Shown here: positions 13,993 through 21,144 of the stretch, piece by piece
Layout of the letters: each line of letters opens with the position of its first letter
Position numbering within the stretch: the stretch's first letter is position 1
Source: Clostridiales bacterium
GTDB lineage: Bacteria; Bacillota; Clostridia; Oscillospirales; Acutalibacteraceae
NCBI GenBank assembly: GCA_020860025.1
Contig: JAJBVC010000134.1
Span: forward strand, 1 to 21,144
Direction: 5' to 3'
DNA: 21,144 bases
The notes under the pieces: generated by a model
The model's database searches: none
Told to the model about the DNA's origin: nothing
The model's input: only the letters and a program-made list of their open reading frames with translations
Program-made: the position numbers and the translations under genes

Positions 13993-15441
13993 ATGAAAAA
14001 TATTACTCAGCTATATAAAAAGGATTTTACCGACCTGCCCGAAAAGGTTTTGCAGTTTGGGGAAGGTAATTTTTTGCGTGCATTTGCCGATTGGTATATA
14101 GAAATGGCGAACCGTCAGGGAATATTCTGCGGCAGAGTAGTCATTGCTCAGCCTACGCCTCACGGAACGGCAGACAGAATTAACAATCAGAATTCTTTTT
14201 ACACTCTTCTTATGAGAGGCAGGCAAAACGGCGAAATTTATGAGCAGGCACAGCATATATCAAGTGTTTCACGGTGCATTGATACGTTTAACGATTATAA
14301 TTCGCTTATCGAAGTGGCAAAATCCGATGATTTAGAAGTAATCATTTCAAATACTACCGAAGCGGGAATATCATACGTTAAGGGCGAAAGACTTGAAAAT
14401 TCACCTAATGTTTCATATCCCGCAAAGCTGACGGCACTTTTGTTTGAACGATTTAAAGCAGGCAAAAACGGGCTTCTTATTCTGCCGGTTGAACTGATTG
14501 AAAAAAACGGATATTATCTTAAAAAGTACGTTTTGCAGTATGCTGACGATTGGTCGCTGCCGAAAGCTTTTAGCGACTATATAAATAACGAGTGCAAATT
14601 CTGCTCAACCTTGGTTGACAGAATTGTAACAGGTTTTCCGAAGTCGGACTATGACTTCGTTTCTCAAAAACTCGGCTATGATGATAAACTGCTAACAGTA
14701 TCAGAACCTTTTAACTGCTGGATAATTGAGGGCAAAAAGGAATGGTCAGACATTTTTCCTATTCACAAGACAGGTCTTAACGTCGTATGGTGTGACGATA
14801 TGACGCCCTACCGTACACGCAAGGTCAGAATTTTAAACGGCGGTCATACTATGACTGTACTGTCAGCATATCTGATGGGGTACGATATAGTTCGTGATAT
14901 GCTCAAGGATGATGTTATCAGCGCATTTCTTAAAAAAGGACTTTTTGAACAGGTTATTCCGACTATAGATTTGCCGTCGGATGAGCTTGAAACGTTTGCA
15001 AACAGCGTTCTTGAAAGATTCGATAATCCGTTTATCGACCACCGGTTGCTTGATATAAGTCTTAATTCCGTTTCAAAATATAAGGCACGCTGTCTTTGTA
15101 CTCTTATTGATTATTATAATAAATTTAAAAAATATCCAACCGTACTCTGCTTTGCTCTTGCATCTCTTATTTGCTTTTATGACGGTGAATATGACGGCGA
15201 AAGCTTTGTCGGAACTAGAAACGGCGAGAAGTATATTATAAAAGACGACAAATCAGTGACCGATTTCTTTGAAAAAGCATATAAAAATGATGATGTTGTT
15301 TACAGCGTTTTGTCTAACTGCGAATTTTGGGGAGAAAATTTGACTGAATATAACGGACTTTATAGTATTGTAAAAGACTATTATGACAAAATTAAATCAA
15401 AAGGTATGAGAAAAGCAATGGAGGGCGTATGTAATGAATAA
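13993..15441 (+). CDS. uxaB: Tagaturonate reductase (altronate oxidoreductase)
   Basis: A 482-residue NAD-dependent polyol dehydrogenase of the mannitol dehydrogenase family. It reduces D-tagaturonate to D-altronate in galacturonate breakdown, in the cytoplasm. Recognisable features are the N-terminal Rossmann start VLQFGEGNFLRAFADWYIE, SNTTEAGISY, the ILPVELIEKNG segment, and KVRILNGGHT at 277-286, the family's active-site block. The length matches UxaB (about 480). ATG 13993 has GGGAG about 6 nt upstream; the TTG at 13981 overlaps that site and is rejected. It overlaps uxaA by 8 nt. The related fructuronate reductase UxuB is less likely, since the partner gene is altronate dehydratase. Confidence 0.92.
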   Translation: MKNITQLYKKDFTDLPEKVLQFGEGNFLRAFADWYIEMANRQGIFCGRVVIAQPTPHGTADRINNQNSFYTLLMRGRQNGEIYEQAQHISSVSRCIDTFNDYNSLIEVAKSDDLEVIISNTTEAGISYVKGERLENSPNVSYPAKLTALLFERFKAGKNGLLILPVELIEKNGYYLKKYVLQYADDWSLPKAFSDYINNECKFCSTLVDRIVTGFPKSDYDFVSQKLGYDDKLLTVSEPFNCWIIEGKKEWSDIFPIHKTGLNVVWCDDMTPYRTRKVRILNGGHTMTVLSAYLMGYDIVRDMLKDDVISAFLKKGLFEQVIPTIDLPSDELETFANSVLERFDNPFIDHRLLDISLNSVSKYKARCLCTLIDYYNKFKKYPTVLCFALASLICFYDGEYDGESFVGTRNGEKYIIKDDKSVTDFFEKAYKNDDVVYSVLSNCEFWGENLTEYNGLYSIVKDYYDKIKSKGMRKAMEGVCNE

Positions 15442-16903
15442 GCTTTTTAAAATCAATGAGCTTGACAATGTGGCAATAGCTCTTGAAAATCTTAAAAAGG
15501 GTTACTCAGAGCAGGGAATAACGCTTTTAAGCGATGTTCCTTTCGGTCATAAGGTATCGCTTGAAAATTTGCATAAGGGCGACGATGTCATTAAATACGG
15601 CAATCCGATAGGTCATTTAATTTCAGACGCTCCTGTCGGAACGTATATTCATGAGCATAATTTAAAAACAAATTTGTCGGATATAAATACATATACGTTT
15701 AATGGCGATAACGATTATCAGCCGAAGAAATGTGACTTGACATTTGACGGTTATATTCGCAGCGACGGCAGAGCTGCAACACGAAATGAGATATGGATTA
15801 TCCCGACTGTCGGTTGTGTAAACGACACTGTTCGTATTTTAGAACACAGGTTTTCTTCGGTTATCGGAGATGAATGTGACGGCGTATACGGCTATACTCA
15901 TCCGTTTGGATGCAGTCAGCTTGGCGACGACCAGGAAAATACACGAAAAATACTTTCGGCTCTTATAAATCACCCTAACGCAGGCGGAGTGCTTGTAGTA
16001 TCATTGGGGTGCGAAAATACAAATGTTAAAACTATAAAGAAATATCTCGGAAATATTGATGAAAACAGAGTAAAGTTTCTTGTAACGCAGGACTGCAATG
16101 ACGAAATTGAAGAGGGTATGGCGCTGCTCGGCGAGCTTTATGATTATGTAAAAAAATTTAAACGTCAGAGCGTTTCATTGAGCAGATTAACTGTAGGCTT
16201 TAAATGTGGCGGCTCCGACGCTTTCAGCGGTATTACTGCCAATGCGCTTTGCGGAAGCCTTACGGACAGATTAACTTCATTTGGAGCGTCCGCTGTTTTG
16301 ACTGAAGTGCCTGAAATGTTCGGCGCAGAACAGCTTTTGATGAAAAGAGCTTTAAATAAAACCGTGTTTGATAAGACGGTAAATATGATAAACGATTTTA
16401 AAGAATATTTTTTCAGCCATAATCAGCAGTGTTATGAAAATCCGTCGCCGGGAAATCATGACGGCGGAATTACTACGCTTGAGGAAAAGTCGCTCGGATG
16501 CATTCAAAAAGGGGGACGTTCTGTCGTTACAGATGTTTTAAATTACGGTGAGGCTTGTACAAAGTCGGGGCTTTCACTTTTAACGGGGCCCGGTAACGAC
16601 ATTGTTTCAACTACAAATTTAACATGTACAGGCGCTCAGATAATTCTTTTCACAACGGGAAGAGGAACTCCTCTCGGCGCACCGGTTCCCACGATTAAGA
16701 TTTCATCAAATTCCGCTCTTGCAAAAAAGAAATCAAACTGGATAGATTTCAATGCAGGGGATTTGATTGAAAATCCCGACTTTAATTCTACAACGGATAA
16801 TTTACTCGAGTTGTTGATAAAAACCGCTTCGGGAGAAAAAACTAAGTCTGAAAGAAACGGTTACCGTGATATTTCTATTTTTAAAGACGGAGTTATAATG
16901 TAA
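15434..16903 (+). CDS. uxaA: Altronate dehydratase
   Basis: A 489-residue lyase that converts D-altronate to 2-keto-3-deoxygluconate. The N-terminal SAF-type domain is about residues 1-95 (KGDDVIKYGNPIGHLISDAPVGTYIHEHN). The large catalytic domain follows: GYIRSDGRAATRNEIWIIPTVGCVN, HPFGCSQLGDDQENT, GFKCGGSDAFSGITANAL, and GRGTPLGAPVPTIKISSN near the C-terminus. These are family hallmarks with conserved cysteines and histidines suited to an Fe(II) site. The length is typical (about 490). GGAGGG inside the end of uxaB, 8 nt before ATG 15434, drives translation. The kinase and aldolase that finish the pathway (kdgK, kdgA) and uxaC are not in the window. Confidence 0.95.
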   Translation: MNKLFKINELDNVAIALENLKKGYSEQGITLLSDVPFGHKVSLENLHKGDDVIKYGNPIGHLISDAPVGTYIHEHNLKTNLSDINTYTFNGDNDYQPKKCDLTFDGYIRSDGRAATRNEIWIIPTVGCVNDTVRILEHRFSSVIGDECDGVYGYTHPFGCSQLGDDQENTRKILSALINHPNAGGVLVVSLGCENTNVKTIKKYLGNIDENRVKFLVTQDCNDEIEEGMALLGELYDYVKKFKRQSVSLSRLTVGFKCGGSDAFSGITANALCGSLTDRLTSFGASAVLTEVPEMFGAEQLLMKRALNKTVFDKTVNMINDFKEYFFSHNQQCYENPSPGNHDGGITTLEEKSLGCIQKGGRSVVTDVLNYGEACTKSGLSLLTGPGNDIVSTTNLTCTGAQIILFTTGRGTPLGAPVPTIKISSNSALAKKKSNWIDFNAGDLIENPDFNSTTDNLLELLIKTASGEKTKSERNGYRDISIFKDGVIM

Positions 16904-16909
16904 AATGTA

Positions 16910-16944
16910 AAATCCCGTCATGAAATCATAGACGGGATTTATAT
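16910..16944. terminator. Bidirectional terminator embedded in a convergent gene end
   Basis: A perfect 10-bp stem, AAATCCCGTC (16910-16919) with GACGGGATTT (16931-16940), loop of 11 nt. The tail is T-poor on the plus strand (ATATATATTT) and TTTTACATTTTAC on the minus strand. It starts 6 nt after the uxaA stop. The right arm encodes the last codons of the minus-strand membrane protein. Confidence 0.75.
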
Positions 16945-17450
16945 ATATTTATTTTATTGTAAAGCTCCTCGGCATTTTCCGCCGGCAAAAGTATACGACG
17001 GCTGTTATAAATATCAATTTCCAAATAATCGCCGCTGTAGTCACCGGAAATTATTTTGTAAACAGGTCTTTCGCTTTTTATGGTGTTTGATTCATTTGTA
17101 ATTTTATACTCTTCAATATCGGTAAGCTTGATTTTTTTATTAAACCCTGCAATTTCAACCTTGCCGAAACCGTAGTATCCTAAATTTATCGTTAAAAGGC
17201 TGTTATCAATTTTAACTCCTTTTTCTGTACAAAAGTATATGCACATTAGAATTATAAATACTGCGAAAACTATTATACAATATGCACTTAAAAATCTCAC
17301 ATTTATTGTATCATAATCAAATACAGATGATAAAAATAAACTTAATATTGCAAATATAAGAGTGCCGAAAAGAATACATATCTCAAAATTATTGAGTGCA
17401 GCATACAGTGCATTAACGGTTTTTGACTTGTATTTAATTTTAAACCTCAT
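16926..17450 (-). CDS. Membrane protein with a predicted cytoplasmic beta-rich domain
   Basis: A 174-residue protein with two membrane segments (about 22-43 and 54-73) and a soluble C-terminal domain (about 77-174) rich in beta-type residues (KVEIAGFNKKIKLTDIEEYKI, YKIISGDYSGDYLEI, RRILLPAENAEELYNKI). The arrangement, two helices then a small domain ending in a helix, resembles bacterial PH-like membrane proteins, but this is a resemblance, not an identification. AAAGGA lies 10 nt before the start. It follows the GNAT gene on the same strand; the restored GNAT frame would overlap its first codons by 11 nt. Its last three codons and stop form part of the uxaBA terminator. Confidence 0.7.
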   Translation of the reverse strand: MRFKIKYKSKTVNALYAALNNFEICILFGTLIFAILSLFLSSVFDYDTINVRFLSAYCIIVFAVFIILMCIYFCTEKGVKIDNSLLTINLGYYGFGKVEIAGFNKKIKLTDIEEYKITNESNTIKSERPVYKIISGDYSGDYLEIDIYNSRRILLPAENAEELYNKINIYKSRL

Positions 17451-17903
17451 TATAATTATTTCCTTTATTTTTCAGTCGCTGAATATAAGCGGTTTTTTCA
17501 ATTTTATTGTATCCGCTTTTTTGATAAAATCTGTGTGTGCTTCTTTTTTTGGAGCCTGTCATAAGCATCATTTTGTAGCAATATTTTTTTGAGCAATTTC
17601 TTTTGCATAGCTTAGGCACTGACCGGCAAGTCCTCTTTTCCTGTATTCTTTAGCTGTAATGACATTTTCAATAACCGCATACGGTTGCTGATTATGAGTT
17701 AAGTTGGGTATAATAACACACACGCAGGAGGAAACGATTTTCCCGTCTTCCTGTGCCACAATAATATGGTGATTTTCGTCACAAAGTATTCTATTAAAAA
17801 TTTCCCTTGAATTATCATTGTCAGGTATCGGTTTATTACCGTGAAGCTGAGTGTAAAGCTCGCTTAATTCGTTAAAATCATTTTCCGTAATTTCTCTTAT
17901 CAT
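17440..17903 (-). pseudogene. GNAT acetyltransferase broken by a frameshift in an A7 run
   Basis: The open frame from ATG 17903 gives 111 residues: MIREITENDFNELSELYTQL, then IVAQEDGKIVSSCVCVIIPNL and ENVITAKEYRKRGLAGQCL (acetyl-CoA motif A, R/Q-x-x-G-x-G/A form). It stops early at 17568. Shifting -1 at the run of seven A (plus-strand T 17584-17590) continues as YCYKMMLMTGSKK, HRFYQKSGYN and EKTAYIQRL, the rest of the acetyltransferase fold, to a stop at 17440-17442. Restored length is about 154 residues, normal for the family. Eight A residues would restore it. The promoter and GGGAGGT site are intact, so this could be a recent mutation, a slippage-read gene, or a sequencing error. The substrate is unknown. 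Confidence 0.8.
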
Positions 17904-17930
17904 AACATTACCTCCCGCAACTATACTTAA

Positions 17931-17959
17931 ATTATATAATATATACTCAACAAAAGCAA
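17931..17959 (-). promoter_or_regulatory. Promoter of the GNAT gene
   Basis: On the minus strand: TTGCTT (17959-17954), a 17-nt spacer and a perfect TATAAT (17936-17931). It stands back to back with the valS promoter. Confidence 0.7.
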
Positions 17960-17969
17960 TGCTATTCTC

Positions 17970-17998
17970 TTGACAATAGGCTGAATTTTTGTTAATAT
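17970..17998 (+). promoter_or_regulatory. Promoter of the T-box-valS-folC unit
   Basis: Perfect TTGACA (17970-17975), a 17-nt spacer and TAATAT (17993-17998). Transcription would begin near 18005, at the base of the T-box leader. Confidence 0.7.
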
Positions 17999-18009
17999 TA
18001 ACTCGATAT

Positions 18010-18239
18010 TTAACGGCTGTGACAAAGAGGAGTAGCTTAGTCCTTTTCTTTCAGAGAGTATTCGTCAGGTGCAAGAATACAGAAAAGATAGGTGAAGGTA
18101 GCTTTCGAGCCGATAATGTGAAATTAAGTAGCGTTATCCGTATATCTGCGTTAAAGATTTAAGTGGCGCTTTACGGCGCAATTTGAGTGGTACCACGGAA
18201 TCTTTCGCTTTCGCCTCAATAGGGCGAAGGCAATTTTTT
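18010..18239 (+). promoter_or_regulatory. T-box riboswitch, valine-specific
   Basis: A tRNA-sensing leader that lets transcription continue into valS when uncharged tRNA-Val accumulates. Stem I is visible: base pairs GGCT/AGCC and AAAG/CTTT, the AGTA loop motif (GGAGTAGC), a CTTTTCT/AGAAAAG stem, and a distal hairpin GTATTC/GAATAC whose loop holds AGGTGCAA. On the 3' side of the specifier loop, GAAGGTAG contains GTA (18098-18100), a valine codon followed by a purine and the helix. The T-box core GAGTGGTACCACGG carries TGGT at 18188-18191, complementary to the ACCA end of a tRNA with discriminator A, as tRNA-Val has. The terminator is stem 18207-18231 with T at 18234-18239. Confidence 0.93.
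18207..18239 (+). terminator. T-box regulated terminator
   Basis: GCTTTCGCC (18207-18215) pairs with GGCGAAGGC (18223-18231) with one G-U pair, then AATTTTTT. Its 5' side follows the antiterminator core, so tRNA binding and terminator formation are mutually exclusive, as in other T-box leaders. Confidence 0.85.
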
Positions 18240-18259
18240 ATTTATAAGGAGTTGTGCAA

Positions 18260-20887
18260 ATGGCAAAGGAAATTGCAAAGCAGTATAACCCTGCTGAATT
18301 TGAAGACAAAATATATAATATGTGGATGGAAAATAAATATTTCCACGCTGACGGCGACCCCGATAAAAAGCCGTATACTATCGTTATTCCGCCACCGAAC
18401 ATCACGGGTCAGCTTCATATGGGTCATGCGCTTGACAATACTCTTCAGGATATTCTCATTCGCTATCACAGAATGAGAGGCTATGATACACTTTGGCTGC
18501 CGGGAACAGACCACGCTTCAATAGCGACAGAGGCAAAAATAGTTGAAGCTATGCGAAAAGAAGGAATTACAAAGGAAGATTTGGGCAGAGAAAAATTCCT
18601 TGAAAGAGCTTGGGACTGGAAATCGCAGTACGGCGGAAGAATTATTGAACAGCTTAAAAAAATGGGCTCGTCGTGCGATTGGGACAGGGAACGCTTTACT
18701 CTTGACGAGGGCTGCAACAAGGCGGTTGTCGAGGTTTTCAACAGGCTTTATGAAAAGGGTCTTATATACCGTGGCGAGAGAATAGTAAACTGGTGTCCGC
18801 ACTGTCTTACATCTATATCCGACGCCGAGGTTGAGTATGAGGATCAGGCAGGTCATTTTTGGCATTTGCGTTATCCGTTTAAGGACGGCAGCGGTTATTT
18901 GGAACTTGCAACGACAAGACCTGAAACAATGCTCGGTGATACTGCTGTTGCAGTAAATCCAAATGATGAAAGATATAAGGACATAGTAGGCAAAATGCTT
19001 ATTCTTCCTGTTGTTCACCGTGAAATTCCCGTTATTGCGGATGAATATGTTGAAATGGATTTCGGCACGGGAGTTGTAAAAATCACTCCCGCTCATGACC
19101 CGAACGACTTTGAGGTTGGTTTAAGGCATAATCTTGAGGTTATAGACGTTATGACCGATGACGCTCATATTAAGGATGGCTGGGGCAAATACAGCGGTAT
19201 GGATCGCTACGAGTGCAGAAAAGAGATTGTAAGCGACCTTGAAGCAGAGGGCGCTCTCGTTAAAATTGAGGATTACAGCCATAATGTAGGTACCTGCTAT
19301 CGTTGCGGTACCACTATTGAGCCTAAGGTTTCAAAGCAGTGGTTCGTTAAAATGGAACCTCTTGCAAAGCCTGCCATTGATGCTGTAAAAGACAGCAAGG
19401 TTAAGTTTATTCCGGAAAGATTCAGTAAAACATATTATCACTGGATGGAAAATATTAAGGACTGGTGCATTTCACGTCAGCTTTGGTGGGGACATCGTAT
19501 TCCGGCATGGTATTGTGATGATTGCGGCGAGATTATCGTAAGCCGTACTACACCCGATAAATGTACAAAGTGTGGCAGTGAGCATATTCATCAGGACCCT
19601 GATACGTTAGATACATGGTTTTCTTCCGCACTCTGGCCTTTCTCCACTATGGGATGGCCCGAAAAGACGGCTGATTTTGAAAAGTATTATCCTACAAACA
19701 CGCTTGTAACAGGATATGATATTATCTTTTTCTGGGTTGCAAGAATGATTTTCTCAGCAGTTGAGCATACGGGAACCGTTCCTTTTGATACTGTTCTTAT
19801 TCACGGACTTGTACGTGACGCTCAAGGCAGAAAAATGAGTAAGTCGCTCGGCAACGGTATTGACCCTCTTGAAATAATTGACGAGTACGGCGCCGACGCT
19901 TTAAGATTTACTCTTGCAACAGGTAATTCACCCGGAAATGATATGCGCTTTTCGGATGATAAGGTTAAGGCTTCACGTAATTTTGCAAATAAGCTTTGGA
20001 ATGCGGCACGCTTTGTTCTTATGAATCTCGACAGCGATAATATTGATGATTACGCTTTACCGTCAAATCTTGCTATTGAGGATAAATGGATACTCAGTAA
20101 GCTTAATTCGCTTGCGGGCGAGGTCACTGAAAATATTGAAAAGTTTGAACTCGGCATAGCTGTTCAAAAACTGTATGATTTTATCTGGGACGTTTTCTGC
20201 GATTGGTATATTGAAATTTCAAAAATCAGACTTCAGGGAAAAGATTCGGCAGATATCGCAAAGGCAGTTCTTGTTTATGTTCTTACGGGAATATTAAAGC
20301 TTCTTCATCCGTTTATGCCGTTTATAACAGAAGAAATTTATCAGGCGCTTCCTCATAAGGAGGAGTCGGTTATGATTTCAAAATGGGTTGAATATGACAG
20401 CTCCCTTGATTTTGCCGAAGATGAGGCTGAAATGGAAAAAATTATGAAGGCTATTCGTGCAATCCGTAACCGCCGTTCCGAAATGAATATTCCTCCGAGC
20501 AAAAAAGCTACGGTTTATATTGAGACATCGCTTGACAGTACATTTAATATGGGCAGTGAGTTTATAAAACGTCTTGCTTATGCAAATGATGTTGTTATAG
20601 GCAGTGAGTTTGGTGATTTGGGCAACACTGTTACCATAATTACAGATGATGCCAAAATCTATATTCCTATGGGTGATTTGGTTGACTTTGAGGCTGAAAG
20701 AAAGCGCCTTGAAAAAGAACTTGCACAGTGCCTTGATAAGCTTGAATTTATAAATAAAAAGCTGTCAAATCCCAGCTTTGTAAATAAAGCGCCCGAAAAG
20801 GTTGTTGCTCAAAACAGGGAAGATGCTGCTAAGCTTGAGGAAAAAATAGCAAATATTAAAAATTCTATTGACACTCTCGGAAAATAA
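18260..20887 (+). CDS. valS: Valyl-tRNA synthetase
   Basis: An 875-residue class I synthetase that joins valine to tRNA-Val. The HIGH-type motif is HMGH (53-56, in PPPNITGQLHMGHALDN), and KMSKS is at 525-529 (GRKMSKSLGNGIDP). Between them lies the CP1 editing domain (LATTRPETMLGDTAVAVNP, then MDFGTGVVKITPAHDPNDF), which removes mischarged threonine. Cys pairs (CYRCG, CDDCGE, CTKCGS) suggest zinc-stabilised modules. The C-terminal coiled coil (DFEAERKRLEKELAQCLDK, ending KIANIKNSIDTL) is the tRNA-binding arm. ATG 18260 is preferred over GTG 18254, since AAGGAG ends 8 nt before it. It is controlled by the T-box upstream. Its stop overlaps the folC start by one nucleotide. Confidence 0.98.
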   Translation: MAKEIAKQYNPAEFEDKIYNMWMENKYFHADGDPDKKPYTIVIPPPNITGQLHMGHALDNTLQDILIRYHRMRGYDTLWLPGTDHASIATEAKIVEAMRKEGITKEDLGREKFLERAWDWKSQYGGRIIEQLKKMGSSCDWDRERFTLDEGCNKAVVEVFNRLYEKGLIYRGERIVNWCPHCLTSISDAEVEYEDQAGHFWHLRYPFKDGSGYLELATTRPETMLGDTAVAVNPNDERYKDIVGKMLILPVVHREIPVIADEYVEMDFGTGVVKITPAHDPNDFEVGLRHNLEVIDVMTDDAHIKDGWGKYSGMDRYECRKEIVSDLEAEGALVKIEDYSHNVGTCYRCGTTIEPKVSKQWFVKMEPLAKPAIDAVKDSKVKFIPERFSKTYYHWMENIKDWCISRQLWWGHRIPAWYCDDCGEIIVSRTTPDKCTKCGSEHIHQDPDTLDTWFSSALWPFSTMGWPEKTADFEKYYPTNTLVTGYDIIFFWVARMIFSAVEHTGTVPFDTVLIHGLVRDAQGRKMSKSLGNGIDPLEIIDEYGADALRFTLATGNSPGNDMRFSDDKVKASRNFANKLWNAARFVLMNLDSDNIDDYALPSNLAIEDKWILSKLNSLAGEVTENIEKFELGIAVQKLYDFIWDVFCDWYIEISKIRLQGKDSADIAKAVLVYVLTGILKLLHPFMPFITEEIYQALPHKEESVMISKWVEYDSSLDFAEDEAEMEKIMKAIRAIRNRRSEMNIPPSKKATVYIETSLDSTFNMGSEFIKRLAYANDVVIGSEFGDLGNTVTIITDDAKIYIPMGDLVDFEAERKRLEKELAQCLDKLEFINKKLSNPSFVNKAPEKVVAQNREDAAKLEEKIANIKNSIDTLGK

Positions 20888-21144
20888 TGAATTATACAGA
20901 TGCAATAAAAATTATAACAAAAAAGCAAAGCCTCGGCATTAAGCCGGGGCTTGAGCGTATTTCAAAACTGCTTGATATTATGGATAATCCTCAGGAGAGT
21001 CTTAAAATAATTCACGTTGCCGGAACTAACGGCAAGGGAACAGTGTGTGCCACGATTGCCGACGCTTTGAAAAAACGGGGTTTAAAGGTTGGACTCTTTA
21101 CTTCGCCGTGGATTGATGATTATCGTGAGCAGATACAGATTAAC
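20887..21144 (+). CDS. folC: Folylpolyglutamate synthase / dihydrofolate synthase, partial
   Basis: The first 86 residues of a Mur-ligase-like ATP-dependent enzyme that adds glutamate to folates; the window ends inside the gene. Residues 1-40 (MNYTDAIKIITKKQSLGIKP, then GLERISKLLDIMDNPQ) match the usual N-terminal helices. The P-loop HVAGTNGKGTVCATIADALK has the GTNGKGT core at 46-52. The LFTSPWIDDYREQIQIN stretch is the family's SPHL-like block, here with Trp-Ile after Pro. Its ATG overlaps the valS stop in TAATG, so it is probably translated from the same T-box-controlled message. The valS-folC order is common in Firmicutes. Confidence 0.92.
   Translation, partial: MNYTDAIKIITKKQSLGIKPGLERISKLLDIMDNPQESLKIIHVAGTNGKGTVCATIADALKKRGLKVGLFTSPWIDDYREQIQIN

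Noticed and set aside
18518..19096. A 192-codon minus-strand frame inside valS
   Set aside because: Antisense to highly conserved ValS sequence with both signature motifs in the other frame; no start signal.
1..21144. CRISPR arrays, insertion sequences, tRNA or rRNA genes, prophage genes
   Set aside because: No regularly spaced direct repeats, transposase motifs, tRNA cloverleaf with CCA, rRNA signature or phage structural genes were seen.

Overview
The window looks like a chromosomal segment of a low-GC Gram-positive anaerobe, most likely a gut Clostridia member of the Ruminococcaceae/Oscillospirales type. The signs are AGGAGG-type ribosome binding sites before nearly every gene, a T-box leader on valS, lipobox lipoproteins, an archaeal/eukaryotic-type prolyl-tRNA synthetase with no editing insertion, and a uronate (pectin) catabolic gene pair. 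I saw no rRNA, tRNA, CRISPR array, insertion sequence or prophage. The genus assignment is an inference from gene style.

Layout. 1-460: a promoter-bearing remnant of an amidohydrolase that has lost its catalytic barrel, closed by a terminator. 500-2350: an accessory patch with two lipoproteins, a frameshifted gene fragment and a small two-helix membrane protein. 2372-4906 (minus): galE and proS. 4907-5250: a divergent control region with the proS promoter, a promoter-terminator pair that could make a small RNA of about 90 nt, and a separate near-consensus atp promoter. 5251-11525: a complete F1Fo ATP synthase operon atpB-E-F-(H+A)-G-D-C with a strong terminator. 11615-13800 (minus): a DUF523 gene, an unrecognised 48-aa ORF, an XRE-methyltransferase fusion, a 26-codon stub of a P-loop protein and a small membrane protein. 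13993-16903: uxaB-uxaA. 16926-17903 (minus): a membrane protein and a frameshifted GNAT acetyltransferase. 17970-21144: promoter, T-box leader, valS and the start of folC.

The most notable item is the ATP synthase: delta (AtpH) and alpha (AtpA) are one 672-codon reading frame. F1 normally holds three alpha and one delta, so an unprocessed fusion would place three delta domains on the enzyme or require cleavage. The c subunit lacks two Na+ ligands, which suggests H+ coupling, and epsilon keeps the ATP-sensing motif.

A second theme is gene decay between intact housekeeping operons: four broken genes (amidohydrolase, fragment at 1013-1296, P-loop stub, GNAT). At least two still have good promoters and ribosome binding sites. 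The uxaBA pair handles tagaturonate to altronate to 2-keto-3-deoxygluconate. The valS leader is a classic valine-responsive T-box with overlapping valS-folC downstream.
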